DNA from: an uncultured Bacteroidota bacterium
GTDB taxonomy: Bacteria; Bacteroidota; Bacteroidia; AKYH767-A; OLB10
Direction of reading: 5' to 3'
Length of the DNA stretch: 64,000 nt
Assembly (NCBI GenBank): GCA_900696575.1
Contig: CAADHD010000021.1
Coordinates: 1 to 64,000 of the forward strand
Below the pieces are notes generated by a model. It ran no database searches. It was not told the origin of the DNA and worked only from the letters and a program-made list of their open reading frames with translations. Below, piece after piece: positions 1-9,719 of the stretch. Numbering within the stretch: the stretch's first letter is position 1; the number at the start of each line of letters is the position of its first letter. Position numbers and translations under genes: made by a program.

Positions 1-203
1 ACAGCGGGCAGTTTTATGTGGTAAGTAATGTACATGAACTAACATCAGTTGCCATCAGCGATATGATGGGCAGAATAGTTTTAAACCAAACCGTAAAAGC
101 CGGTTTGCATTTTATGGATTTAACCATTCAGCCCAAAGGAATTTACATAGTTACCCTGCGCACTGCAAAAAGCAGCAGCGCTAAAAAAGTGGTTTTGTAT
201 TAA
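1..203 (+). CDS. C-terminal end of a T9SS type A sorting-domain protein (partial)
   Basis: The reading frame is open from the first bases of the window, so the gene begins upstream. What remains is about 66 residues with the layout of a type A sorting domain: an opening GQFYV strand, a VAISDMMGRIV strand-turn, the GIYIVTL strand and a terminal KKVVLY. In Bacteroidota this domain carries secreted proteins through the type IX machinery and is then removed or attached to lipopolysaccharide. The cargo itself lies outside the window, so its function cannot be told. The start at base 18 (GTG) that an ORF finder would choose is internal to the domain. The sorting-domain call is secure; the identity of the protein is unknown. 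Confidence 0.85.
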   Translation, partial: SGQFYVVSNVHELTSVAISDMMGRIVLNQTVKAGLHFMDLTIQPKGIYIVTLRTAKSSSAKKVVLY

Positions 204-341
204 AGCAGTGCAACATGGATAATAAGCTCTCATTCTTTACCCGCTCAATATCCGTAATCGGGAGCTGTGCAGGGGCGCCCTTTAGGGCTACGGGTGCGCA
301 CTGGCCATTCAAACTAAAATAAACTATTAAAAAACAATGAT

Positions 342-3300
342 ATGAAAACCCGTCTTCTTTTTTTCTTAATCCTGTGCTGCAATGTTCTTACACAGGCGCA
401 GATCATTGCTCCGCAGTGGGATCATGTAGGTCCGCTGTCAACAAATGAGCCTAATGTTTCACCTTCTCATCCTGATTACAATGCCTTCCGCTCCGGCCGT
501 ATTGACGATCTTGCTGTTAATCCGGGAAATTCTAACCACATTGTTGCCGGCAGTTTTTTTTGCAGGGATATGGCAAACGTATAATGTTTATAATCCTCCT
601 CCCGGCTGGGAAATCCTCCCCAATTTCGAGGAAGATTATCCTAACGGCATGGGCTATGGCGGAGTAGCGTCTATTGCCTTCCGTAATTCCAACGAACTGT
701 ATGCCGCCAATTTGATTTATGTAAACAGCAAAAATTATTATTCAACCAAGGTGTTTAAATATGATTACAATGCAAATCCTGCAATCTGGACCCAGCTTGG
801 CGCATTGCCGTTTGCCAATCAAATGGATGTTAAAATCAACAAAATTGTTTTTTATCCTAACGATCCCGATCGTGTTTTCCTTTGTACCAGCGCAGGCCTG
901 GTAGAAAGCGCTGATGCGGGAGCAACATGGTTTAACTCGCCTTCGGGCAATCCTGTATCAGGCAATATATTCAACATAGTGTTTATAGAAAAATCAACCC
1001 CTGGCGATTACTTCTGGTATATTTCCGGCAGCGACACACCGGGCAATGATTACCAGGGACATGCTATGTTGATGGAATCGGATAACGGTGCGGCATTTGC
1101 AGATGTAACAGCCTTTTCAGGCAATTTTTCAAACATACATTCTTATGCCGGCCTCTGCCTTGGCGATCAGACAGCCACCAATGGCGACAGGGATATTTTG
1201 ATTTATACGGCTATAGATCAGGGTTCAGATTGGGCATCAAATAACAGAAATGTACATAAAGCAACTAAGAATATTATTAATACAACAAATCCAATAGTCG
1301 TAAATTTTATAAAAGCAACAGGTCAGGAATATCACAATGTGCCATCAAGAATGATAATCGGATATGACGCAACCAATAACCGCGTAATTGTTGGTGGAGT
1401 AAAAATAAAAGCCATAAATTTAAATCTGACGAACTTTCCTTATACATCAATCGGCTCGCCTCCTCATGATGATTTTCATGCAATTTATATCAACACATCA
1501 GTAAGTCCGAACGATATTTTTATAGGGTGTGACGGAGGATTTTATACGCTTACCTTTGGTACAACATCATATTCAGCATCCCGTTTAAACTTTGGATTAA
1601 ACATTGCCCTCATAAACGGTTTTTCAGGGGCAACGGAGAGAAATGAATACGTTTATGGCTATCAGGATCATATATATGCTGACTATTATGATGAAAGTTC
1701 AAAGAACGTAATTGCCACTAAATTGTCTCATGAAAATGATGGCGGATTGATAGATAAATTTAATGATAATCAAATAATCATTACCGATTATTCAAGTTAT
1801 GGCTATACCTATTGTCCTTCATCCGGAGGATACAGCAATATGCCTGGCTCACAATGTATCGGGATGTATTATCCGCATCAAAATCCAAATTATTATTTTC
1901 AACCCGGAAATGCTATTCCCTCAATTTATTTGAGTCAGGGATTTGGTCGCCATCCTTTTTTTCAACAGCCATTCAGAGAAGGCAGAATTTTTACTACAAG
2001 CAGTGGGGGGAGTATTTTTCAATTTGATCCTGTTTCATTGCGATTTGTGTGGAAGGTTAGATTGCAGGAAACAACACAGCAATTTACCTGTAATCCTGAT
2101 TTAAAATCAACGGCATCACCCGGCTGTTCCTCTGTTTTTAATAGCCCTTTTCTTGAGTTGCATACCTTGGGTTGGCAAGGCCAGCCTTCAGCCATGTCAT
2201 TTTCGCAGCTTGATAAAAATGTAATGTATGTTACCACGGCTAATAATCCCGATCAATGCTGCTTTACCGCTTCGCAGGTTGTAAGATTCATCGGTAATGA
2301 TTTAGATGATTTATGGCTTGATTATAATGAAATTGTTGATAATAACAATAATCCGCAATGGCAGCTTATTACACCTGACTGGTTAAGCGCGCCTTTCAAT
2401 ATTCCGGCTAATGATTATGAACTTATTTACCGTATCATCTTTTCAGGAGTAGAAACCAGTAATTGGAATAAAGATGTAATTTATGTTTCGTGTAATTATG
2501 AAATGAGTCCTCCGCTTCCGTTTAAGGTTATAAAGTTTGATGGCGCTACACATACCTGGAGCGATTACAGCGATAGCTTGCCGGCCAATGCTTATGTTAC
2601 CTCCATGGTGATGGATCATGCCAGTAATGACGGTCTTTATATTTCAACCGAAATGGGTGTTTATTACCGTGAAGAAGGCATGTCATCGTGGGTGTATTAT
2701 AATTTGGGGGAACTCGGGCCTGATAATAAAATGCCTGCCCTCAGCAGCCGCCAGATGGAAATTAATTACCGCGAAAACACCATTCGTGCCGGAACTTATG
2801 GCCGTGGCATCTGGAAATCGGGTTTAGTTTGTCCATCAAACGTAAGCCTTACAATTACAGATAACCCCGTAAGCGGCTACAAAGAAGCGGATGATATTGA
2901 AACAAACGGTACTGTCATTACTGCATCAACTGGCGTAACAGTTTTCAGAGCCACTAATTCTATTACACTGGAGCCGGGCTTCATGGCTGATGCATCTCCA
3001 TCAACCAATTTCTTTTTTGCTTACATTCATGGTTGTCAAGCTAATTCTTCAACAAGCTCCTATAATTATTTCAGAACTAATTTCGACATTTCACAAAGTA
3101 ACTTTGAGAACTTTCAAAAACCTCAGTCAGAAAAACTTTCAATCTCCCCCAACCCCTCCGCTTCCGGTATTTTCAACATCAGTTTTAAAAACCTGCCTGC
3201 TGATGGCGAACTCTCTGTTTTCAACATAATGGGTTTAGAAGTAAAAAGAATCCATAGCATCAGTGATTTGAATTTATCTGTTTCGCTTGAAGGGCAAGCT

Positions 3301-3372
3301 AAAGGCATATATTTATTCAAGTATAAAGACAATGCCTCCGGTTATCAAACGAAGAAAGTAGTTTATCATTAA
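342..3372 (+). CDS. T9SS-sorted beta-propeller protein, interrupted by one frameshift in a T8 tract
   Basis: The gene starts at ATG 342 with a clear signal peptide (MKTRLLFFLILCCNVLTQAQ) and runs in frame to about base 560. It then continues one frame over to the stop at 3372. Dropping one T from the T8 run at 554-561 joins AVNPGNSNHIVAGSFF to AGIWQTYN, which is the usual opening of sortilin/BNR-type propellers. The rejoined protein is about 1009 residues: signal peptide, a long propeller region, a short LEPGF-type (3-coathanger-like) segment near residue 860, and a type A sorting domain that begins at LSISPNP and ends KKVVYH. It is probably a secreted or surface-anchored protein of unknown ligand. 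The frameshift may be a sequencing error, a dead copy or slippage. The 445-3372 frame alone has no signal peptide, so a start at 445 is an artefact. Confidence 0.8.
554..561 (+). repeat. T8 homopolymer at the frameshift
   Basis: Eight consecutive T lie exactly where the reading frame of the propeller gene changes. Seven would restore a single frame. A T8 tract in kynA (18006-18013) is in frame, so the run length alone does not predict a sequencing error. Confidence 0.9.
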
Positions 3373-3486
3373 ACGAAATCAACCTGTCATAGACTCATGT
3401 TTATTCTCAGACGCAAATTGTAAATGACAATTTAGCATCAGCCGTTAAAGGCAGAATTAAAGACTGTGAATAACAAACGAATTTAA

Positions 3487-5775
3487 TCAGGCGCTTACCG
3501 GCCTGGCGGTAACGGTTGGTGCCTGGCGCGACTGCGCATCCACAACGGCAATCGTTATCATGTTTACTATATCGCGAACCGGACTGCCCAACTGCAGAAT
3601 GTGAACCGGTTTAGCCATCCCTAACAACACTGGTCCGATGGCCTCTGCTCCTCCTAACTCCATCAGTAGCTTGTAGGAAATGTTTCCTGCATCCAGATTC
3701 GGGAAGATGAGCGTATTGGCTCCGCCATTTATCAATTCGCTGAAAGGATAATTATCCCTGAGCAACTGCGTGTTGAAGGCCATGTTGGCCTGCATCTCTC
3801 CGTCAACGAGCAGGGCAGGATGATGTTCATGCAGATAGGCCACGGCATCGCGCACTTTTACAGCCGAAGGGTCTTCAGACGAACCGAAATTGGAAAATGA
3901 AAGCATGGCAATTTTCGGTTTCATGTTAAACTGCTGAACCGTACGCGCAACCATCAGCGTTATGTCAACCAATTCTTGTGTGGTTGGATTAACATTAATA
4001 GTGGTATCAGCAAAAAACACCGGGCCTTTTTTAGTAAGCATTATATACATACCGGCTACCTTGCTTACGTTTTTCTGCTTACCGATAATTCGTAATGCCG
4101 GACGTAAAGTGTCAGCATAATTTCTTGTCAATCCTGAAATCAAAGCATCGGCTTCACCGGTTTCAACCATCATTGCGCCAAAGTAATTCCGTTCGCGCAT
4201 CACTTTCTTGGCTTCGTGCAGGTTGAACCCTCTGCGGTGCCGCTTTTGAAAAAACAATTCACCGTAAAGCTGAACGGTTTCATGTTCTTGCCGCGGGTCA
4301 ATAATGGTTACATGTTTCAGGTCAATGTTGTTTTCGGCAATGAGGGCATTGATTTTTTCTTTATTGCCAAGCAGGATAGGAATGGCAATACCATCATCCT
4401 TTACAATCTGAGCGGCTTTCAGGATTTTAAAATTATCGGCTTCGGCAAATACCACACGCTGCGGATTCTGTTTCGCTTTGCTGGTAATTACACGCAGCAG
4501 TTTCTCATCATGCCCTAATCGCTTTTTCAACTCATCTTCGTAGCCTTCCCAGTTAGAGATTACCCGTTGGGCTACTCCTGATTCGATAGCTGCTTTAGCC
4601 ACTGCCGGAGCTACGGTATGAATCAATCGTGTATCAAGAGGTTTTGGAATAAAATAATCCCTGCCGAAAACAATATTCTTCTGATTGTAAGCGAGGTTTA
4701 CTATTTCGGGTACAGGCTCTTTAGCCAATCGGGCAATGGCATATACAGCAGCAAGTTTCATGGCTTCGTTAATCTGTATAGCCCTTACATCCAGCGCCCC
4801 GCGGAAGATGTATGGAAACCCGATAGCATTATTCACCTGATTGGGATAATCGCTGCGGCCGGTAGCAATAATCAAATCATCGCGTGTGGAAATGGCAAGT
4901 TCATAAGCAATCTCAGGGTCGGGATTGGCAAGGGCGAAAACAACCGGATTAGCAGCCATGCTTTTCAGCATTTCAGGAGTAAAGACATCTTTCTTTGATA
5001 AACCGATGAGTACATCACATCCCTCCACCGCTTCGCTTAACGTATGCAGGTTACGCGAAGTGGCAAACTGTGCTTTGTTTTTATCTAATCCCTCACGGTC
5101 TTTACGGATTACTCCGGTAGAATCTGCCATGACGATATTCTCCGGCTTTGCCCCAAGCGATAAATACAATCTTGTACATGAAATGGCTGACGCCCCTGCA
5201 CCATTCACCACAATTTTTACCTTGTCAATTTCTTTTCCGGCTAACTCCAGTGCATTCAATAATGCTGCTCCTGAAATGATGGCAGTGCCATGCTGGTCAT
5301 CATGCATTACGGGGATGTTAAGCTCTTCCTTCAATCTTCTTTCAATTTCAAAACACTCAGGGGCTTTGATGTCTTCAAGGTTTATTCCTCCGAAGGTAGG
5401 CGAAATGGCTTTTACGGTTTTTACAAATTCCTCTACATCGGTCTGGTTGATTTCAATATCAAACACATCAATGTCTGAAAGAATTTTAAAGAGCAATCCT
5501 TTGCCTTCCATCACCGGCTTGGAGGCTTCGGGGCCAATGTTTCCCAGGCCAAGCACAGCCGTACCGTTTGAAATTACGGCTACCAGATTTCCTTTGGCCG
5601 TGTATTTATAAACTTTGTCTTTGTCCTTTTCAATTTCGAGGCAGGGGGCCGCTACTCCGGGCGAGTAAGCCAATGATAAATCGCGCTGCGAACTGGTGGG
5701 CTTTGAAGGCACTACTTCAATCTTACCCGGCCTTCCCGAAGCGTGATAATCGAGTGCGTCTTTTGCTTTATCCAT
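3487..5775 (-). CDS. maeB: NADP-dependent malic enzyme with C-terminal phosphotransacetylase-like domain (MaeB)
   Basis: The enzyme oxidatively decarboxylates malate to pyruvate with reduction of NADP, feeding gluconeogenesis or NADPH supply in the cytoplasm. The 762-residue length is typical of MaeB. The N-terminal malic domain shows YSPGVAAPC, the nucleotide fold shows GLGNIG, and a second glycine motif reads VNGAGASA. From about residue 430 a phosphate acetyl/butyryl-transferase-like domain follows (QRVVFAEADNFKILKAA). In the family this domain is usually catalytically inactive and regulatory, binding acetyl-CoA; that role is known for the family, not shown here. The gene stands alone and converges on the upstream T9SS gene with a 114-base gap. 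The start ATG at 5775 is the only good one. Confidence 0.95.
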   Translation of the reverse strand: MDKAKDALDYHASGRPGKIEVVPSKPTSSQRDLSLAYSPGVAAPCLEIEKDKDKVYKYTAKGNLVAVISNGTAVLGLGNIGPEASKPVMEGKGLLFKILSDIDVFDIEINQTDVEEFVKTVKAISPTFGGINLEDIKAPECFEIERRLKEELNIPVMHDDQHGTAIISGAALLNALELAGKEIDKVKIVVNGAGASAISCTRLYLSLGAKPENIVMADSTGVIRKDREGLDKNKAQFATSRNLHTLSEAVEGCDVLIGLSKKDVFTPEMLKSMAANPVVFALANPDPEIAYELAISTRDDLIIATGRSDYPNQVNNAIGFPYIFRGALDVRAIQINEAMKLAAVYAIARLAKEPVPEIVNLAYNQKNIVFGRDYFIPKPLDTRLIHTVAPAVAKAAIESGVAQRVISNWEGYEDELKKRLGHDEKLLRVITSKAKQNPQRVVFAEADNFKILKAAQIVKDDGIAIPILLGNKEKINALIAENNIDLKHVTIIDPRQEHETVQLYGELFFQKRHRRGFNLHEAKKVMRERNYFGAMMVETGEADALISGLTRNYADTLRPALRIIGKQKNVSKVAGMYIMLTKKGPVFFADTTINVNPTTQELVDITLMVARTVQQFNMKPKIAMLSFSNFGSSEDPSAVKVRDAVAYLHEHHPALLVDGEMQANMAFNTQLLRDNYPFSELINGGANTLIFPNLDAGNISYKLLMELGGAEAIGPVLLGMAKPVHILQLGSPVRDIVNMITIAVVDAQSRQAPTVTARPVSA

Positions 5776-5856
5776 TATTATCGGTTTTCAACCGCTAAGG
5801 TACAGCATTAATGCATTGGATTAACATGGTGTTGAGAATGAGGGGATTGATTTTTG

Positions 5857-6441
5857 TCAGCGGGTAATCTTTTCTGTATTTATTAATGCTACCGCTTGCT
5901 CCAGTTCAGCATACCAATGCTCCCCGTACTTACGGATAAGTGCATCTTTTACAAACCGGTAAACAGGAACAGAAAGTTTGTTGCCGAGTTTGCAGGCAGG
6001 GGAACACACATCCCATTCGTGATAGTTTACAGCTTCGTAGTTTTTATATTGAGAAATTCGGATGGGATAAAGATGACAGGAAACCGGTTTCCGGAAATCA
6101 ATTTTTCCATCGTTATATGCTTTTTCAATTCCGCAGGCAGCAATACCGTTTTCGAAAATGGTGAAGGCACAGGCTCCGCCTTCACCAATCAGCGGAGTAA
6201 CATAATCACCATCCTCATCAATCAGAAAGAGGCCTTTTTCTTCAATAGTTTGAATACCAGCAACAGTGAGGTATGGCTTCACGGCAGGATAAACATCTTC
6301 CAATATTTTCAGTTCTTCTTTTTCAAGCGGAGCCCCCGATTCGCCTTCAATGCAGCAGGCGCCTTTGCATTTTTTTAAATCGCAAACAAACCGCTTGCTG
6401 ACAACTTCATCGGAAACCAATGTTTTTCCTACCGGAATCAT
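5857..6441 (-). CDS. DUF3109 family cysteine-rich protein
   Basis: A 194-residue protein recognisable as DUF3109, common in Bacteroidota. It has a conserved set of cysteines: CDLKKCKGACC near residue 20, a central CAF and CGIEKAY, SCHLYPIR, and CSPACKLG near residue 150. The arrangement resembles the YkgJ-type zinc or iron-sulfur cysteine clusters, so metal binding is likely. The biological role is unknown. There is no signal peptide, so it is probably cytoplasmic. A near-consensus -7 box (TATCTTTC, minus strand, 6459-6466) lies just upstream of the ATG, suggesting its own promoter separate from metG. Confidence 0.85.
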   Translation of the reverse strand: MIPVGKTLVSDEVVSKRFVCDLKKCKGACCIEGESGAPLEKEELKILEDVYPAVKPYLTVAGIQTIEEKGLFLIDEDGDYVTPLIGEGGACAFTIFENGIAACGIEKAYNDGKIDFRKPVSCHLYPIRISQYKNYEAVNYHEWDVCSPACKLGNKLSVPVYRFVKDALIRKYGEHWYAELEQAVALINTEKITR

Positions 6442-6484
6442 GAGTAAAATTTGAGGCGGAAAGATAGGGGAATTACTGCTGTAT

Positions 6485-6524
6485 GCCCCGAAGGGTTAAG
6501 AACCCATCCGGGGATAACCGGGGC
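6485..6524 (-). repeat. Branched GC-rich inverted repeat after metG
   Basis: GCCCCG at 6485-6490 pairs with CGGGGC at 6519-6524, and inside it GGGTT at 6493-6497 pairs with AACCC at 6501-6505. It lies eight bases past the metG stop codon. No T run follows on the minus strand, so it is not a standard terminator. It may protect the mRNA end, or be a dispersed intergenic palindrome. Confidence 0.5.
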
Positions 6525-6532
6525 TAAACATT

Positions 6533-8620
6533 TCAACTCACTCCGCTCCCATTCTCCGTTTTCCCGCTCGTAGTTGCAAAAACAAGTTTCCCGTTCTTAT
6601 CGCTGGCCATCAGTATCATTCCGTGTGATTCAATGCCTTTGATTTTTCGCGGAGCAAGATTGGCGAGAAGCAGCACCTGTTGCCCTATAATTTTTTCAGG
6701 TTCATAACAATGGGCAATACCCGAAATAACGGTTCTCTTCTCGGTGCCGGTATCAAGCAGAAGTTTCAGCAGCTTATCTGTTTTAGGAACACGTTCTGCT
6801 TCAAGAATGGTAGCAGTGATGATGTTGAGTTTCTGAAAGTCTTCGAAGGAAATATCAGTTTTGGAGTTCTGATTGGGGAGTTTGAAGTTTGGAGAAGAGT
6901 TAGCGCTGGAAGGGGGTGTGGGTTTTGAAGAATGAAGTTTGGCTATCTGGTTTTCGATAATGGAATCTTCCAGTTTTTCGTAAAGCAAGGCAGTTTTGCC
7001 AAGAGATGGGGTTGATTCAAGTGAAATTTTTTCTGCATGATTCCATTTTACAGGATCAATGTTCAGCATGCTAAATATTTTTTTGGAAGTATTTGGCAAA
7101 AACGGAGCGCATAATGTTCCGAGCGCAGCCGTCAGAACTAATGAATTGTGCAGTATGGTTTCCACTCGTTTTGCATCGGTCTTAATCAGTTTCCATGGTT
7201 CGGTATCGGCTAAGTATTTATTTCCTGCACGGGCAAGGTCCATCAATGCTGCCAAAGCATCGCGCTGACGGAATTTTTCCAAGGCTTCTTCTATTTCTTT
7301 TTTTGCCTTTCCTGTGGCAGCGAGCAATTCTTTGTCGGTGGCATTCAAAGTATGCTGTTGTGGAATTTTTCCTTCAAAAAACTTTTCAGTGAGTACCAGA
7401 GTACGATTTACAAAATTTCCGAGAATGGCCACCAGTTCATTATTGACCCTTGCCTGAAAATCTTTCCATGTAAACTCGCTGTCTTTGGTTTCGGGGGCAA
7501 CAGATGTTAAAACATAACGAAGTTCATCTTCCCGGCCCGGAAAATCATTCAGGTATTCATGCAGCCACACGGCCCAGTTGCGCGAAGTGGAAATTTTATC
7601 ACCTTCCAGATTCAGAAATTCATTGGCCGGAACATTTTCAGGCAATACAAATCCGCCATGTGTCATCAGCATCATCGGAAAAATAATGGCATGAAAAACA
7701 ATATTGTCTTTGCCGATAAAGTGAATAAGTTTTGATTCAGGGTTCATCCAATAGTCTTCCCACTTTTTTTCTCCCCCCTCTTGTGGAGAGGGGCCGGGGG
7801 TTAGGTGTGAGAAGTATTCTTTGGTAGCCGATATATAACCAATTGGCGCATCAAACCAAACGTAAAGCACTTTACCATCGGCATCAGGCAATGGCACAGT
7901 AACGCCCCAGTCCAGATCGCGTGTCATGGCTCGTGATTGTAGCCCTTCGTTAAGCCAGCTTGCACACTGGCCTTTTACATTCGGTTTCCAGTTTTCGAAT
8001 CGCTTTATGAATTCCTGAAACTCTTTCGATTTCTGAATCTCGCCCATGGGCAGGAACCAGTTCTTCGTTGGTTTCAGCACAGGGGTGCTGCCACTCAGTT
8101 TCGATTTCGGGTTGATAAGGTCGGTAGGGCTGAGGGAGGAGCCGCAGTTTTCGCATTGATCGCCATAAGCATTTTCAAAACTGCATTTAGGGCAGGTGCC
8201 GGTAATGTAACGGTCGGCTAAAAACTGTTTGGCTTCTTCATCATAAAACTGGTTGGTGATTTCTTCAACAAATACTTTTTTATCGTACAGTGTTTTAAAG
8301 AACTGCTGCGCTGTTTCGTGATGAATTTTAGCCGAAGTGCGCGAATAATGGTCGAATGAAATCCCGAAATCTTCAAACGACTTTTTCATCATGGCATGGT
8401 AACGGTCAACCACTTGCTGCGGAGAAATACCTTCCTGTTTAGCTTTAATCGTAATGGGAACTCCGTGTTCATCGCTTCCGCAGATAAACAGTACATCTTT
8501 GCCTTTCAAACGCAGGTAGCGCACATAAATATCAGCAGGAATATAACAGCCGGCTAAATGACCAATGTGCACAGGGCCGTTGGCGTAGGGAAGAGCAGCA
8601 GTAACAAGGTGTAGCGCCAT
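6533..8620 (-). CDS. metG: Methionine--tRNA ligase
   Basis: Charges tRNA-Met with methionine. The HIGH-type motif ([11 protein letters not shown]) is at the N-terminus, a zinc knuckle reads [18 protein letters not shown], and the KMSKS loop is KISTSR, the form I expect in this phylum. A C-terminal tRNA-binding (EMAP-like) domain begins at [16 protein letters not shown] and ends in [10 protein letters not shown] choose ATG 8620 (695 residues). The longer frame starts at a TTG (8647) that would lie upstream of the -7 box TACATTTG at 8635-8642. A proline- and glycine-rich segment ([12 protein letters not shown], bases 7771-7811) interrupts the catalytic domain and is a repeat insertion. A low-complexity Ser/Pro/Asn linker precedes the C-terminal domain. 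Confidence 0.97.
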   Translation of the reverse strand: MALHLVTAALPYANGPVHIGHLAGCYIPADIYVRYLRLKGKDVLFICGSDEHGVPITIKAKQEGISPQQVVDRYHAMMKKSFEDFGISFDHYSRTSAKIHHETAQQFFKTLYDKKVFVEEITNQFYDEEAKQFLADRYITGTCPKCSFENAYGDQCENCGSSLSPTDLINPKSKLSGSTPVLKPTKNWFLPMGEIQKSKEFQEFIKRFENWKPNVKGQCASWLNEGLQSRAMTRDLDWGVTVPLPDADGKVLYVWFDAPIGYISATKEYFSHLTPGPSPQEGGEKKWEDYWMNPESKLIHFIGKDNIVFHAIIFPMMLMTHGGFVLPENVPANEFLNLEGDKISTSRNWAVWLHEYLNDFPGREDELRYVLTSVAPETKDSEFTWKDFQARVNNELVAILGNFVNRTLVLTEKFFEGKIPQQHTLNATDKELLAATGKAKKEIEEALEKFRQRDALAALMDLARAGNKYLADTEPWKLIKTDAKRVETILHNSLVLTAALGTLCAPFLPNTSKKIFSMLNIDPVKWNHAEKISLESTPSLGKTALLYEKLEDSIIENQIAKLHSSKPTPPSSANSSPNFKLPNQNSKTDISFEDFQKLNIITATILEAERVPKTDKLLKLLLDTGTEKRTVISGIAHCYEPEKIIGQQVLLLANLAPRKIKGIESHGMILMASDKNGKLVFATTSGKTENGSGVS
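7771..7811 (-). repeat. LTPGPSP-type palindromic repeat inserted in frame in metG
   Basis: Read on the minus strand this 41-base piece encodes [12 protein letters not shown]. It contains a 7-base stem (CCCCTCT at 7775-7781 against AGAGGGG at 7787-7793, loop TGTGG). I recognise it from memory as a dispersed element of environmental Bacteroidota and some cyanobacteria that often translates as LTPxPSPxERGE. I see no second copy in the window. The insertion keeps the metG frame. Confidence 0.7.
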
Positions 8621-8634
8621 AGAATGGAAAGGCA

Positions 8635-8642
8635 CAAATGTA
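8635..8642 (-). promoter_or_regulatory. Bacteroidota -7 promoter box for metG
   Basis: The minus strand reads TACATTTG, a perfect TAnnTTTG box, with 14 bases between it and ATG 8620. No clear -33 TTTG is seen at 19 bases, so this is a partial match. It argues for the shorter metG start. Confidence 0.5.
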
Positions 8643-8696
8643 AACAACCATGCAGGGCAGGTTGAGTATTTTAGCCGCCCAATAATTTTTTAAGAA

Positions 8697-9671
8697 ATGA
8701 AAAGAGGACCCGTATCACAATTTATGGAAAGGCATTATCGCCATTTCAATGCCGCTGCCATGATGGATGCTGCCAAGGCTTACGAAAAACATATAGACGA
8801 AGGCGGAAAAATGATGATTACCCTGGCCGGAGCTATGAGTACGGCTGAGTTGGGTATTTCATTGGCTGAAATGATCAGGCAGGATAAAGTTCAGATTATC
8901 AGTTGCACTGGAGCTAACCTGGAAGAAGATGTAATGAACCTGGTGGCGCACAATCATTATAAACGCGTGCCTAATTACCGTGATCTAACTCCTCAGGAAG
9001 AATGGAATTTGCTCGAAAATCATTTTAACCGCGTAACCGATACCTGCATTCCCGAAGAGGAAGCCTTCCGCAGGTTGCAGAAACATATTTTTGAAATATG
9101 GAAAGACGCAGAGTCAAAAGGCGAGCGATACTTTCCGCATGAGTATTTTTTCAAAGCCATTAAATCAGGAGTGCTGAAACAATACTATGAGATTGACCCG
9201 AAAGACTCGTGGATGGTGGCTGCTGCCGAAAAAAACATTCCCATTGTAGTACCCGGATGGGAAGACAGCACACTCGGTAACATCTTTGCTTCCTATGTAA
9301 TCAAGAATGAACTGAAAGCCTCAACTGTTAAAAGCGGAATAGAATACATGGTTTGGCTTAGCGACTGGTACCGTAAAAATTCTTCGGGTAAGGGAGTAGG
9401 TTTCTTTCAGATTGGCGGAGGTATAGCCGGTGATTTCCCTATTTGCGTTGTGCCGATGATGTATCAGGATCTGGAGTGGCATGATGTACCCTTCTGGAGT
9501 TACTTCTGTCAGATAAGCGACAGTACAACGAGTTTTGGTTCTTACAGTGGCGCTGTGCCTAACGAAAAAATAACATGGGGCAAACTCGGAATTGATACGC
9601 CCAAGTTTATCATTGAATCGGATGCCAGTATTGTAGCTCCGCTTGTTTTCGGGTGGATACTTGGCTGGTGA
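8697..9671 (+). CDS. Deoxyhypusine synthase-like protein (possible homospermidine synthase)
   Basis: A 324-residue member of the deoxyhypusine synthase fold. In eukaryotes the enzyme transfers aminobutyl from spermidine to a lysine of eIF5A. Bacteria lack eIF5A, and bacterial relatives have been assigned polyamine chemistry such as homospermidine formation. Visible features are the NAD-fold start MITLAGAMSTAELG near residue 40, SCTGANLEED near 75, FQIGGGIAGDF near 235, SYSGAVPNE and the catalytic-lysine motif ITWGK with K296. The lysine that forms the enzyme-imine intermediate is therefore present. Which acceptor is used cannot be told. It is divergent from metG and followed 48 bases later by a GT2 gene, with no pathway link visible. 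Confidence 0.85.
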   Translation: MKRGPVSQFMERHYRHFNAAAMMDAAKAYEKHIDEGGKMMITLAGAMSTAELGISLAEMIRQDKVQIISCTGANLEEDVMNLVAHNHYKRVPNYRDLTPQEEWNLLENHFNRVTDTCIPEEEAFRRLQKHIFEIWKDAESKGERYFPHEYFFKAIKSGVLKQYYEIDPKDSWMVAAAEKNIPIVVPGWEDSTLGNIFASYVIKNELKASTVKSGIEYMVWLSDWYRKNSSGKGVGFFQIGGGIAGDFPICVVPMMYQDLEWHDVPFWSYFCQISDSTTSFGSYSGAVPNEKITWGKLGIDTPKFIIESDASIVAPLVFGWILGW

Positions 9672-9719
9672 AAAAAATAGACAAGAATCCATCTCCGTTA
9701 TCAGCCAAACCCGCGCAGC

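Noticed and set aside
267-301. Small palindrome (GCCCT/AGGGC at 277-288 with GTGC/GCAC flanks)
   Set aside because: Only a five-base stem and no T run, so it is neither a convincing terminator nor a proven repeat.
3415-3433. AT-rich hairpin (AAATTGT/ACAATTT) between two convergent genes as a terminator
   Set aside because: Weak AT stem without a T run on either strand.
4925-5611. A 228-codon open frame antisense to maeB
   Set aside because: No recognisable protein; it lies wholly within a well-supported gene on the other strand.
6533-8620. KISTS instead of KMSKS in MetRS as an anomaly
   Set aside because: I expect this variant in the phylum; it is not a loss of function.
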